A program made the translations under genes and the position numbers. From the NCBI GenBank assembly GCA_907165275.2, contig OU015664.1, positions 9,138,001 through 9,202,000 on the forward strand: a stretch of 64,000 nt of DNA, read 5' to 3'. The DNA is from Zygaena filipendulae (lineage: Eukaryota; Arthropoda; Insecta; Lepidoptera; Zygaenidae). The notes beneath the pieces were generated by a model. The model ran no database searches. It had not been told where the DNA came from and saw only the letters and a list, made by a program, of their open reading frames with translations. Positions 11,567 to 22,449 of this stretch are shown one piece after another (positions within the stretch are counted from its first letter, which is position 1; the number at the start of each line of letters is the position of its first letter).

Positions 11567-12008
11567 CAGTTTTAGAATCGACAAATTCAAGCGAACGCTT
11601 CGATCGTCAGAGGTGGAAGAATTGTAGCTCCCCAGGGAGGCGTGTTCGTTACGGAGCGTAGTATAGTATATCAGTTTAGTACTCACTGACTCACTACCCC
11701 AAGCCCTCCAAGGGTTTTTATGCGGGGTACGAACGACAGCGAACGAAGGTTAACAAATGCTAACAAATAAACATAATATTGTATGTAATACATTTCACTG
11801 GAGACAAAGGAATATACTTATATGCCACAGGTTATATGCCCTTCGACTGTTTTCCGCTATACATTTTATTAGTTTTTGCTTCTGCTGAAATATCTTCACA
11901 CTATGTCTCAGGGTTCCATAGTTAATGAGAAAGAAACGTAACTGCTATGGAATATTAAAGAAAAATCTTTACGGAATATTAAAAGAAAAGTCTTACTCGC
12001 TTTAGTTG

Positions 12009-12160
12009 TGGAGTTTCCGCGGCAAGTCTGGGCAGAAAAGTACCTTACGGCCTTTTCTGTAACCTTGTAAACGTGTTCACAAAATTTCATGTTGATCGGT
12101 TGAGTAGTTAAGGCGTGAATGCGTAACAAGCAAACAAATAAACGAACTCACATTCGCATT
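12009..12160 (-). repeat. Helitron-like fragment, 5' part
   Basis: Minus-strand relative of the common family: GAGTTTCCGCGG, AAAATTTCATGTTGATCGGT, and CACATTCGCATTTAT are in the family order. The CTAG end is missing and the 5' terminus is blurred. Confidence 0.5.
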
Positions 12161-12216
12161 TATTTAGTTAAGGTTATAATAAACTAAAATAGTCAAATTC
12201 ATTAAAATATTCAGCA

Positions 12217-12312
12217 TGCATGCATGCTTCTTTGAAAAAAAAGTGTGTACATTTATGTACATTTTGTGATGCCAAATAAAGTTATGTCTATGTCTATGTC
12301 TATGTCTATGTC
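12217..12312 (+). repeat. LINE/SINE 3' end with TATGTC hexamer tail
   Basis: A short 3'-end-like sequence, TGTGATGCCAAATAAAGT, is followed by five exact TATGTC units at 12283-12312. A simple-repeat tail after an AATAAA-like motif is typical of insect non-LTR element 3' ends. The body upstream is not recognised. Confidence 0.5.
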
Positions 12313-12440
12313 TACATGTGCAAGAAATAATAATATTGTTTTACAACGTCTGTTACAAACGAATTAATGTAATGGAAAAAAGTTTCTCCTTTACCAGCAG
12401 GTATCTATTAGAAAACAAAAATAAGGAACTTCGTTCCAAA

Positions 12441-12560
12441 AAGAATTTTCAAATCTGTCCAGCCGTCTTCGAGTAATCGCGTAAAAAATATACAAAAAAA
12501 AGCAACATAGGCACAGTCGAATTAAGAACCTCCTCCTTTTTTGGAGGTCGGTTAATTTAA
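12441..12560 (-). repeat. dispersed repeat with GAACCTCCTCCTTTTT motif
   Basis: The block AAGAACCTCCTCCTTTTTT followed by GGTCGGTTAA recurs inverted at 14247-14300 and again at 48750-48800. In each case one side is AAAAAAA and ATTCGAC-like. It looks like one end of a mobile element; the rest of the element is not defined here. Confidence 0.45.
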
Positions 12561-13212
12561 AACATGATACGATGTAGGTATGACGGAGCGTCACTTGAGA
12601 ACGGTTCGATCGATTTGGGCGATAGAGTTTTAATGAAAGAATTTTTTTGATAATCTACGAGAAAAATTTGGATGGTATTAGATTGTATTATTATGAAAAG
12701 TTACCGACTAAGTCAGAAATTTCGAATTTTTTTCTACGAAAGATACCTAATTTATTGTTTGTAAAGGATTATCATCCTGGAGCTGCCGAGGGAATCCTGA
12801 AATCCTTGCGGGTGCATCCGTGGGAAACAGAAATGAACGATACAAGTCTTTTAATTGTTTTGTAGAGTGCAAATAAAAACAATATTGTTTTCTACAACTC
12901 CATGGCACTGCAATCGACCTTATGAACATAGGAATACGATAACATTAACAAGTAAAAGATAATTTGCAGCTATAGGGCAATGCTAGTGACATTCTTTATG
13001 AGAATTCCGGGGCTTTTGTTTTACATGTCTGCATGTTTACAAACAACCGCTGAACTCTTATTAAAGAGAACTTGATAGGCAATTAAAAAGCAAATCATTT
13101 TTGTTTACGTTTTGTTGTGATTTTTATGACAGTTTGAATTGTTCTCGTGTATTTTCTTTAGATAGACTTGTTTTAGCCGTTGTATTTCTTGGTTTAGCGC
13201 TGGTTTTATACA

Positions 13213-13365
13213 TCCCTACTAATATTAGAAATGCGAAAGTAACTCTGTCTGTTTGTTACGCTTTGACGCCTTAACGGATCATCATGAAATTTTGCATACA
13301 AATCGTCGGGGGGTACACTTCTGTGTACCCCTGATGTAACCGGTGAATCTGACGGGAACAGCTAG
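13213..13365 (+). mobile_element. Helitron-like element, short
   Basis: Starts TCCCTACTAATATTAGAAAT after a host A and ends GGGAACAGCTAG, followed by T. It is shortened in the middle and 3' part. A perfect inverted repeat GGGGTACAC-TTCT-GTGTACCCC (13310-13331) replaces the usual CCGCGG-rich segment. Confidence 0.65.
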
Positions 13366-13506
13366 TTTATACTAAGTTCATTGTGAGTTTGATTTCTGGG
13401 ACTCCAATATACTTCGGTATCTGGGATAAGAAGACTTCGCTAGTATTGACATTTGACATATGTAGTTCTCACGTACAATTTTAAGATTTGAAAAAGTTAT
13501 GTAGAT

Positions 13507-13532
13507 TATTTATTTATTTATTTATTTATTTA
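13507..13532. repeat. TTTA microsatellite
   Basis: About six TTTA/ATTT units in a row. It may be the tail of an adjacent retroelement fragment. Confidence 0.7.
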
Positions 13533-13589
13533 GACATAATTATAACACCATAACAGCTTATTCACTAAAGCGATGCTATAAGATAAATA

Positions 13590-13738
13590 CTAGAATAAAT
13601 ATTAGAATAGAATACTAATATAATCTTTATTGTACACCAAAATAATGTTACAGTGCGTTAAAAAAAAAAACTTATAAATTAGGGCATACAAAAGTCGGTC
13701 TAATCGCTTTACTAGCGATCTCTTCCAGACAACCTTTA
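13590..13738 (-). repeat. LINE 3' end, minus orientation
   Basis: It is nearly the same as 35644-35770: CTTTATTGTACACCAAAATA, GGCATACAAAAG, and AGCGATCTCTTCCAGACAAC. At the plus-strand left side are AGAATA-type units, which read as a simple-repeat tail on the minus strand. It is a 5'-truncated non-LTR fragment. Confidence 0.65.
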
Positions 13739-14246
13739 GTCATATTGTAGATTAGTCATATTATTTTCTTTATATTTATCTATAAATAAAAGTTTCCCTA
13801 CTCACTAATCAACGCCCAGCTAAAAACTACTCAAGCTAGTAGTAGTAGTAGTTCATTTTTGCGTCATAAAAACTTTTTAAAAATAATTATTAGATACTCA
13901 TTCCCCATCAAGTGAAAAGGGAGATGAAAGTGTGTAATGGAAATAGCGTCAGTTAGTTTGAAATTATATAAATAAAGTAATAAAGTAACTTAGGTACAAA
14001 TTCAGAGTTTTAAAACTTATGGTTGTGCTATGTGGTATCAGACAACATTTTATGTACCTATCAAATAAAAATATTAGTACCTACCTACTTTTTTATTGCA
14101 AATTACACGCATAATTTACATAGTAAACTTCAAGACTCAAACATCACATAAAAGTGTATCCTGGTGCAAGGACCTGCGACTCGTGGCGCTAACCACTAAG
14201 ACCACCCCCACCTTTGCTGTAAAAGAAGTGGATATTTCTTTTATTT

Positions 14247-14300
14247 TTAACCGACTTCGAAAAAGGAGGAGGTTCTGCATTCGGCTGAATGTATGGTTTT
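14247..14300 (+). repeat. dispersed repeat with AACCGACTTC and GGAGGAGGTTCT
   Basis: Inverted relative of 12441-12560 and 48750-48800. The block AACCGACTTCGAAAAAGGAG is followed by GAGGTTCT and a T-run. Confidence 0.45.
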
Positions 14301-14580
14301 TTTTTGTTATTTATTCAATAGAACGACCAACAAATCATACACCGTAGGTAACATTAGTAGCGATATCATTTTGGGTATTTTGAAAAAAAAAAGAAGAATT
14401 TTTTGGTGCTGTCTCAATTAAAGGTCGCCACATGCAGCATACACAAGAAAGACGCGATAAGTACAGTTAATTATTTACAGTGGAGTGTCTCAAGCTATGA
14501 AACATTATTACAATATCATGTGCAAATTACGGATCTTAGTTGGTTTATGTGTTTAAGTGTGTTTATTATTATATTAATTA

Positions 14581-15060
14581 CTAGCTGTGCCTCGCAGTTT
14601 CACTCTCGATAATTTCGGAGTTCCCGCGGAAATTCCGGGATAAAAAGTACCTTATGTCCTTCTCTGTACCCCTGAGAACGTGCATGCCAAATTTTATCCA
14701 AATCCGTTCAGCCGTTTTTGCGTGATTGAGTAAACGTATGCGAGGATAAGAGCTCGAAAGCAAATTTTCGTCCGACTTGCTTCAAATTTATCGTCACTGC
14801 TCAGCTCCTATGTGTCTTAGCGTTATGTTATATAGCCTATAACCTGCCCAGGAGTATGGACTACAATCGTAATAAATTTGGTTAAAATCCCTTCTGTAGT
14901 TTTTGACCCATGCGTTCACATACAGACAGACAGACAGAAAATCAATTTACTGATTGCATTTTTGGCATCAATATCGATCACCATTCATCCTCCAATATTA
15001 ATTTTGAATATATCTTCAATGTACAGAATTGACCTCTCTACAGTTTTATTATAAGTATAT
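14581..15060 (-). mobile_element. long Helitron-like element, copy 1
   Basis: On the minus strand it ends at CTAG (14581-14584) after the typical 3' region. It extends to about 480 bp because it carries an extra segment not found in the short family members: GTCACTGCTCAGCTCCTATG, TAACCTGCCCAGGAGTATGG, and a CAGACAGACAGACAGA run. The same extended structure recurs at 44955-45422, so this is a distinct subfamily. Its 5' end is near 15060. Confidence 0.65.
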
Positions 15061-15117
15061 ATATATTTAGATATAGATATAGAAGAAGATATTATATCTA
15101 CTGTTAAGACTTTACAA

Positions 15118-15230
15118 GTACCACCAAACGCACTGCCTGCAGATGTTGAAGGTTGACTGGTATGCCACAATGGCATTAAGTCCGCCTTTTGTATCACATT
15201 GTGCAAAAACTTGAAATAAATAAATTAAAA
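15118..15230 (+). repeat. LINE/SINE 3' end (GGCATTAAGTCCGCC type)
   Basis: Contains GGTTGACTGGTATGCC, GGCATTAAGTCCGCCTTTTG and an AATAAATAAATT tail. The same 3' end occurs at 26640-26738, and in inverted form at 31835-31895. This is a widespread lepidopteran non-LTR 3' UTR type; no coding part is present. Confidence 0.6.
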
Positions 15231-15239
15231 TACAGTATT

Positions 15240-15410
15240 ATTAGTTGCCAACACAAGACAGGCGCGTGGCGTTGTCCTCTCCAATCCGATATTGGTACCC
15301 GAACGGTCATATTAACTGAAATTCCTTTCAGATTGCCCCCAGGCCTTCGGGGCCGACCCTTATCACACCAGACACTGTCATTAACCACCGAACAGTTTGG
15401 TTAGGCTTGT
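15240..15410. other. GC-richer unassigned segment
   Basis: It directly follows the retroelement tail and is clearly richer in G and C than its surroundings. Open frames on both strands here (64-71 codons) have no domain I recognise. It could be a fragment of another repeat. Confidence 0.3.
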
Positions 15411-15876
15411 GTAAAGTACTGATAGGGAAATAATACCATATTAGGTGCGTATTTTATGAAGTATGTAAGCTTTATTTATCGTTATTATTGCGATATTTCA
15501 GTTTGGAATATCTGGCATGTATTGACCTTTTAGTTGGGTGCTCGAAAATAAATATACGTATGAAAATTAACCTTGTAACTGCTTTGTAAATATCATGTTT
15601 TGAACATGATTATTAAAGTTTTGGATTCTGATTCATTATTTAGTTACGTACCTACCTATATACTCGTATATAGGCCTGCAGCTTTAAGGATTCCTTATTC
15701 ATATCCAGGCCAACATAAACTTGACCGGCCTTTAGTTGAAATGAAAAACAAAATACTCTCTAGTCAATAGATATTATTTCTTGCTTTATTATTTGCTGTT
15801 CGACACGAATCTATGGTTTCATAGTTTCTTACCATTAAGGAAATGCAGTAATATTTTGTTCCTGTTGTATACGGTT

Positions 15877-15908
15877 TACGGTTTAAGAAATTTATTTCTT
15901 AAACCGTA
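15877..15908. other. perfect 15-bp palindrome with 2-nt spacer
   Basis: TACGGTTTAAGAAAT (15877-15891) is mirrored at 15894-15908. A partial duplicate of the outer part (ACGGTTT) lies immediately to the left. It may form a cruciform or be a foldback remnant. Confidence 0.5.
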
Positions 15909-17235
15909 CTTGTATTTAGATATTAATCTAATTTAACACAGGATTAATCCTTTCCATTAACAAAAGTAATGAACAAATGAATGGGTTAAAAAAATATCTT
16001 CATATTATAAACTCAATACTGTTAGTTTTCTGTTCCGTGAATTCCAACTAAATCAAGTTATTTTAAAGAGAAAGGCCTTTTAAAGTTAAAAACATGTTTA
16101 TTTCTTCACCAACTACACTGGAGACTTCTGAGAAAATCCTACGCCAAGCTTATGGAAATCTACTTTTGGAGGAAAACATACAAACTAAGCAAGTACCTAA
16201 TACGTAAGCCAAGCCTTACGCCTATGCGTATGATTAAATGAAAATTATTTTAGTAGGTATTTATTGGAAATATTATAATACCTACATAGGTAACAGTTAC
16301 CATTGCTAAAGTGCTTAGTTGTAAATTTTATGATTTCCAAATTTTGATCGTCATTGTCGGCCTCTGTTAGATAAATTACCTGGATGACTTTTTTTGGTAA
16401 ATTTACGGTTTTTACGTAAGTAGGTATATATTTTTATCATTACAGTTTAACAACGCAATCTATTGTTAAGTATCATTAGTGTTGCTGTGTCGGTAAAGCA
16501 GTACCAAACACTCATTTTTCATTGCTTAATAACATGGATAAAGCAAAGTTTTCTAAAAATGAAACCTAGTTAGTAGATCTATTAATCGCTCTCGAAACAT
16601 CCTGCAATTTCATGAATATCGTTGGAGCCGTTGCCGAGATTCAGATTATATGTATATAGATTATATTGCTTGTGTAAAGGTAGTAGATAGAAAGATAGAC
16701 ACAACATTTTTATTACTTACACAATATTTCAACAATAGGTACGTGCTGGACAAAATCTGTTGCTCACTCATTCTTTAATTGAATTCTTTGAAACGGAAAT
16801 TAAAGAATTGCAACAAAACGATAATATCTAAGGTAGGTACCTATACCTATTTTCTTGTGTAATCTAAAATATTTAAAAAAACTTCTCTCTCCGACTGTAG
16901 GGGCCTTAAATGACATCATTACGAGAAACTCCGCGCTTAATACATATCACAACGGATCGGATCTCATTCCGATTAACCCTCTGTCCGAACTATGGATGGC
17001 CCGCGGTCCATCACACGTCATCTAACACATGACAGTCACACGCAACTACCTCCTCTATCGCCTACAACATAACAACTGAAGTCGCGTGCATGGAGTTTTG
17101 AATTGAAAGTGCTTCAATCTTGATGGCAGCTCTTGTTTAATTACAATGTAGAGATTTCAGTTTACTTAATATATCTTTTAGCTCGAATGTTCAGATTTTC
17201 TTCATTAGGTACTCGTATTATAACAATATATACAT
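15909..17235. other. unassigned intergenic DNA
   Basis: Nothing recognised. The stretch 16880-17095 is less AT-rich, with no repeat partner and no supported exon. Confidence 0.4.
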
Positions 17236-17240
17236 ATACA

Positions 17241-17432
17241 TACACGGTAAAATTTTCGTATTGAAATTTACTATGGAAGCATTTTAGAGCCCGTCTTTAA
17301 TGCACAATTGAAAATTTTACTATATGGAAATGACAGGCATTGCCATTGCAAAATTGTCAATAGTGTTAGTAAAGACGGGCTCTAAAATGCGTCCATAGTA
17401 AATTACAATAGGTACGAAAATTTCACCGTGTA
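17241..17432. mobile_element. small TIR element (192 bp)
   Basis: Both ends start TACACGGT and read inward AAAATTTTCGTA (left) and GAAATTTTCGTA (right). The inverted similarity continues for about 60 bp, through TTTACTATGG and GCATTTTAGAGCCCGTCTTT, with a small indel. The centre is about 70 bp. Terminal TA on both sides fits a TA target duplication. It has no coding capacity and is the only copy in the window. Confidence 0.7.
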
Positions 17433-19590
17433 GTGTACATAATTATATTATATTCATATTTATTAGGTAAATAATCATTAGGTACAATACCTAAGTATGT
17501 CAAAAATATTGCATAGAGTCATAATTATTCCAATTTAAGTTATAACAAAAAATAGCTTCAAAACAAATTAAGTAATAGAAAAAAGTGTAAATAATAATTA
17601 ATAAATAAAAATAAAATGTGTATTGTCAATAAGATATTAAAACCAATAAAATAATGTACCTACTAGTACATACTTATATCATACTTGATAAGTTAAAAAT
17701 AATAAAAAATTCAACGGTAATTATGAATCACAATAGTCATAAAATTGGATAGTAGCTTGGTCGGGAATTCGGGATTATACCTTATTATTAATTGAAACGA
17801 CGCGAAAAAATATCCTCCTTCCTTTTACTAAATTGTTATTTACTAAATTTTGTTTTTATTGTATTTTATGTTCTTTAAAGTCGCTGCCCCGAAAAATAGA
17901 ATAGTCTAAAAAAACGTTCAACCACTAAACGAAGTGAGGTATGTGCTTAAGTTAGTTATATTTTAAAAGAAAACTTCAAAAGACCTTTTAATGCCCTAGG
18001 ACTATCACAAAAGCTTGAGGCAAACAAAAAAAAAACATTAGTAAGTTATTCGTTTGTTAAAGCTTCCGCAAACTTTATCAAAAGATCGGACAAGACTGGA
18101 AATTTAAATGGGAGATCTTTTTGGGGTCGCTTTCGCCCTAGAGGCAGAATACGAAAGATAATAATACGATAAAGGAATTCCAAAATTTGCCCGTAAACGG
18201 GTACCCACGGCTTGTTTTATTTTAGATTAGCGCTCCTTTTGTAGTGAAAGGAATACAGATGTCAAAGGGTCGTGATAAACATGAAGTTTTCCTATGATTG
18301 TTTATACTTACTACTTATCTATTCAAGTTAAAAAAGCTGACCACTTGTTGAAATGAAACTTCTCTGAGCATGCTAGGGAAAAAATCGTATGTCAAGAGGT
18401 ACATTCATAGATTACGTAACTTTTCCACTTAAATGAATTCGTTTGGTTGTTAATAGGTGGCGTCGTAACACAAAGAGTTTTACTTCTGACGCGTGCAGTT
18501 CACACTGATTGGTTTTTATAGAGAAATACCACAAATGGAAACCAATAAGGTGTACGTATTTTGTTACAAATTTTCTTTTGTATCGTTTGTTCCTATTCGT
18601 CTATTTGTCTGTTGCGTCTATTAAAATGTCTCCAGAAAACACGGTTCGGATGTCATTTAGTGGAGAATGGAGATTCATTTGTTTATAGCACAGGGCTAAT
18701 TGTTCCATTTCACTGCTGAAAGCTGAACTCGTAATTATTTGTTCCGAATAAATGATGTTTGTTTTCGATTTCTCCTCAGTAAGTTTATTCTGCAAACAAA
18801 TAAGCTCTAATGAATCTTGTAATTAATATCTAAAGGTATCTCTATTTGTTTCCGAAATATTGGGACGTGTTATTGTTTGCCTGAAATCTGAACTTCATGT
18901 GGACATAAAAGTAATTTCATGATTAGGTATGTATCTAGTTTTTGATACGAATAGGTAATAATATGATTTCCGAACGTATCACTTGTTTTGCCTATGTACC
19001 TATGTTTTTTTTTTGTTTAATTTGTTCTATACTTATTGTTACATAAACACATACTTTAATAGCAAAAGAAGACAATCCCAATTTTCTTTCTTCGGACGAC
19101 GAACCGTGAGTGATGTCTTGACATTTATTTCCTAAATACATCACTCCGCCATTGTTGTTTGCCTTTATGAAGAAAGATAAAATATTTCCTCGAGCTATTG
19201 TGGGGGAAATGTCGCGGGAAGGGGGCCAAAGGTTTGCGGCGAGCGATGGTACGAGTTTGAAGAAATAAGCGATTAGCAGTAACTCGTGATTTATTGCGTC
19301 TGTTTAAACTAAAAAATAATTTTTACGGTAGAGAAGTAACGATAAAATAATAAAAAAAAGTCAACATACATATCCGTATTGCTAATAAATTGATTTTGGA
19401 GTTCCGTAACTCAAAAGGAAAAAGATACCCTTATTTTATGATCACTTGGTTGTTCGTCTATCTTTCTCTTAAGAGCCCTTTTTCCTTAGGAACGCGTCGA
19501 GGTATCGAGTTAAAATTAATATCAAATAATCATGTATGCAATCTCTCGGAGCTGTGAAATAAACTTCTAAGTAAACGCAATCAAAATATT
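17433..19590. other. unassigned AT-rich intergenic DNA
   Basis: No gene or dispersed repeat recognised in this 2.1-kb stretch. The 64-codon minus-strand frame at 18601-18795 has no domain. Confidence 0.4.
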
Positions 19591-19595
19591 ATTTA

Positions 19596-19918
19596 CTAGC
19601 GGTGCCCCGCGGTTTCATCCGCGCGAAAGGTTTTTATACTACAACTTTTTTTCTCGACATCCGATTTCAATAAAACAAAGCCTATATGTGCTCCAGGCTA
19701 AGTTTAATCTACCTGTGAAAACCGCATGTCAATCCGTTCAGTAGATTCGGAGATTATCGCGAACAGACAGACAGACAGACAGACAGACAGAAAAGATTTT
19801 AAAAAACCCTTTTTTTTGTGGTTGGTTACTCTTCGTTTATCGTCCCGTGTCAGTTTTTGTTAAAAATATTCAATGTACCGAATCGCGGATTCTACTTTTT
19901 TATTACCTATAGTATAGA
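19596..19918 (-). mobile_element. Helitron-like element, second subfamily
   Basis: Minus-strand 3' end at CTAG (19596-19599) with the stem GCCCCGCGGTTTCATCCGCG. The 5' end reads TCTATACTATAGGTAATAAA on the minus strand. The body has CGACATCCGATTTCAAT and GATTATCGCGAACAGACAGA, shared with 27751-27949, 55880-56133 and 62062-62373. A CAGA microsatellite lies inside, and a GATA microsatellite follows the 5' end. Confidence 0.65.
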
Positions 19919-19934
19919 TAGATAGATAGATAGA

Positions 19935-20125
19935 TATAGCGCCTCTCTCATTTGTACTCACCGCGCCGACAAATCAGATGTAAAGGTCATTCCACCCGTG
20001 ATTCTATCGTTTTTAATTAAGCTTTTCTCTGTAATTTGTTAATAACCTACTTTTATTTAATTTAATTTTTATTAGTTACATGTAAGAACGAAATATCAAA
20101 GGTTTCAATATGTCCCTTGTTTAAC
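19935..20125 (+). repeat. dispersed repeat family E, copy 1
   Basis: Shares CATTTGTACTCACCGCGCCG / TTTGTACTGGCGCGCCGACA, ATGTAAAGGTC and TAAGCTTTTCT with 35495-35870, then the ATGTCCCTTGT segment. It is interrupted and diverged. Nature unknown, probably a retroelement 3' region. Confidence 0.45.
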
Positions 20126-20235
20126 CTTACTACTTTTATGATTATGCTAACAATTAATGAATGATTTTCTTGCGCGAGTTCCGTGTTTTTTCGTTCACCG
20201 CGTTCGACTCTATTATGAGGTAATAATAGAATTAA

Positions 20236-20550
20236 AGGGCTCTGGAGAGGATTATGCTCGGAGTTTGTTCCAGTAACGAAGAAATCTGCAGGCGAACCAA
20301 GGTTACCGACATAGCCCAAAGAATAGCGAACCTCAGGTGGCAGTGGGTAGGGCTCGAAGAACTGATGATCGATGGAGCAAGAAAGTTTTGGTGTGGTGAC
20401 GACGAACCGGAAGACGCGGCGTGGGTAGGCGGCTACAAAGTGGACTGACGACTTGGTCGTGGGACGCCATTGGATGCGGGAGCGCAAGACCGGTCATTGG
20501 TGTGATGCTTAGAACCTATGTCTTTCGGCTGATAGTATGATGATAATGAG
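20236..20550 (+). pseudogene. LINE reverse transcriptase C-terminal remnant
   Basis: The frame at 20236-20448 contains LERIMLGVC followed by RTKVTDIAQRIANLRWQW, which I recognise as the end of the endonuclease-reverse transcriptase polyprotein of RTE-like insect LINEs. That family continues with a K-V-L-E-W-R-x-R-T-G-R-R block; here it appears, shifted to another frame, as KVLVWWRRTGRRGVGRR at about 20370-20435. A W-D-A-I-G-C-x-S-A-R-like remnant follows. A stop lies just upstream of the start (TAA at 20233-20235), so the copy is 5'-truncated and broken by frameshifts. It ends in ATGATGATAATGA, a simple-repeat-like tail typical of such LINEs. A related remnant is on the minus strand at 59930-60130. 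Confidence 0.7.
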
Positions 20551-21009
20551 TAGACTCAGTATCGGTGAACAAACTCGTACTTCGCGCTAGAAAATGACCC
20601 GAGTACCTACTGTGACATTCTGCTACACTATCAACCTTTTTTATTATTTTTTTCCTTTGGAACGTACCTAATTATTTTTTTTGGTTTTGAGGAGAAAGGG
20701 TTTCAAAGGGGACAAGAAAAAATGGGACGGGATTTTTCTTTTGGCAATAATATTATAGGAGATGGAGAACGTGATTAAAATTTAGTTTTGGAAGGATTAT
20801 TACTCCTTGGTGACTGAAATAATGTGTTTGCCTCCAAATATCTGGTTTGCTCAAATAAGTTACTATAGTAAATATTTAAAACTGTGATACCTTTAAAGAA
20901 ACCGGAGCACTGTATTATTTTTTATTCCCACTTATCCTCCTGACGAATCGAACGTGTTAATATTAAAAGCGTTATACTAGCCTTTAGGCGGGTGCAGACT
21001 TGATTACCT

Positions 21010-21191
21010 TTCTTTTTGACCCAGGGAAAATGCTTTATGCATACCATCGCCCTGGGGTAGTGAGGCGGTGGTTATGTGGGACTTCGCCCTGACAAGGGCG
21101 ATCTACCCACTAAAAACCCTGGGGTGTTCCTTCTCAGCGCCTAGCGTCGAGGCCGCGGGAATCGAGCGCGCATGCTCCGCGACCCCGACGG
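21010..21191 (-). mobile_element. SINE-like retroposed insertion with 14-bp TSD
   Basis: A 182-bp GC-rich segment is flanked by the exact direct repeat AGACTTGATTACCT at 20996-21009 and 21192-21205. Read on the minus strand it starts near CCGTCGGGGTCGCGG, has a polymerase III B-box-like GCTCGATTCCC (complement of 21157-21167) close to its 5' end, and finishes with GGGTCAAAAAGAA, a short A-rich tail. Tail, TSD and B box together fit a SINE, probably missing part of the tRNA-like head because no clear A box is seen. Family not named. Confidence 0.65.
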
Positions 21192-21635
21192 AGACTTGAT
21201 TACCTGACCTAAGTGCAAAGATGGCCAGGCCTTAATTAGTGCCATAGCAACTGGAGCGCTGCGTCAGCGACGGCGTGGCAGCTACCTGATCGCGAGTGAG
21301 ATCTTGAAAAGTAATTCGCTACACTACTCTTTTGCATTGGACCCGACAACATGGTGGATTCTTAACTCGCCGCACAAAGCGAACCGCCAGCGCCGCACCG
21401 ACTACGTCACTGCATTGACGAATATTTATGTTGTAAAATTTACTAGCTATTGAAAAGGTATTGTGTATAATATTTTAAGGAAGATGTTTTTGTTGTTGCT
21501 GCTGTTGTTATGGGTCGACGTACCTACTTGCTCTGTTACTTGTTACTGCCTCTACCTTTGTCCATGTAGGTTGCTCGCTGCGGTATTGTTGATCCAGATT
21601 AGAATATATTTTATGTATGACCGGCTGCACGAGTT

Positions 21636-21712
21636 TGTGGAAAGCCGGTGGTAGAATTCTCGCCTCTTACGTTCAAAGGACAGGGGTTCAATCCCAGGCG
21701 CGTACTTATACG
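21636..21712 (+). repeat. tRNA-Gly-like SINE head or tRNA pseudogene
   Basis: GGTGGTAGAATTCTCGCC matches the D-arm to anticodon-stem part of eukaryotic tRNA-Gly, and GGGGTTCAATCCC (about 21684-21696) matches the T-arm/B box. The anticodon loop and acceptor stem do not form properly, so it is not a functional tRNA. It may be the promoter head of a SINE that continues toward about 21830. Confidence 0.5.
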
Positions 21713-22337
21713 GGTCTTTCTGGTCTGTGGAGGCTTTGGTGGGGATATTAACGTTTCCCTAGGTACAGTGAGAATTAAAAGTTGCTAACCAATTCAGGTG
21801 CTTTAGAATCAAAGTAACTATATTCATCTATGGAACAAAACAAATAATTTCTAATTGTTGGAAGCACCAACAGTTACAATAAAACTTAGCACTCACGTTG
21901 GCAAATGTTTTGTAGCAAACTGCGAGTCGTTGGCAATAAACAAGTCGACTTTTAATACTATCTATGCTATAAGATACATATATTGGACAGTTTTTAGATG
22001 ATATAGACGCACACGATCTGTTTTATTCTGCATTATCCACATTTTTTAATTATTTGCTTCTTATTTATTTCCTGGCCCCTTCTGTAATATTATGTAGTTT
22101 CTAATAATTTATAACTTTCTGTAAGTCTGTACCTATGTTTTCTTTTTCTTTATTATGACAACAAGTTTACTCATTATATTCAGTCCTAACAAACTTATTA
22201 TGTTCTTTGTAACTGTCCACTGTTTTCTCTGACTGGCATTGGCATAAACAGTGCGCTTATCTATCCAAGGCATCTGTTGCCATATTGAAAAAAAGAAGAA
22301 AGAACAAGATCATTGATTGAGCCGTAATTTTTTTTTT

Positions 22338-22445
22338 ACATCAATCAATCAATCAATCAATCAAACATTTATTGCATCCAAGTGTACATTTTAAGTCAGA
22401 TGTTACATAATATTATATTGTACTTACAACTTAGTAACCCTTCTC
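22338..22445 (-). repeat. LINE 3' end with ATCA-repeat tail
   Basis: Six ATCA units (22341-22365) border AAACATTTATTGCATCCAAG. On the minus strand this is a 3' end CAATAAATGTTTGATTGATT, a common arrangement for non-LTR elements with simple-repeat tails. Confidence 0.55.
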
Positions 22446-22449
22446 GGGT

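Noticed and set aside
20062..20487. 141-codon minus-strand open frame
   Set aside because: It is the antisense shadow of the LINE reverse transcriptase remnant on the plus strand, which shows the recognisable protein signature.
21636..21712. functional tRNA-Gly gene
   Set aside because: D-arm and T-arm sequences match, but the anticodon stem-loop and acceptor stem do not form, so it is at most a pseudogene or SINE head.
22338..22365. telomere-like simple repeats
   Set aside because: The units are ATCA, not the insect TTAGG; they fit a LINE tail.
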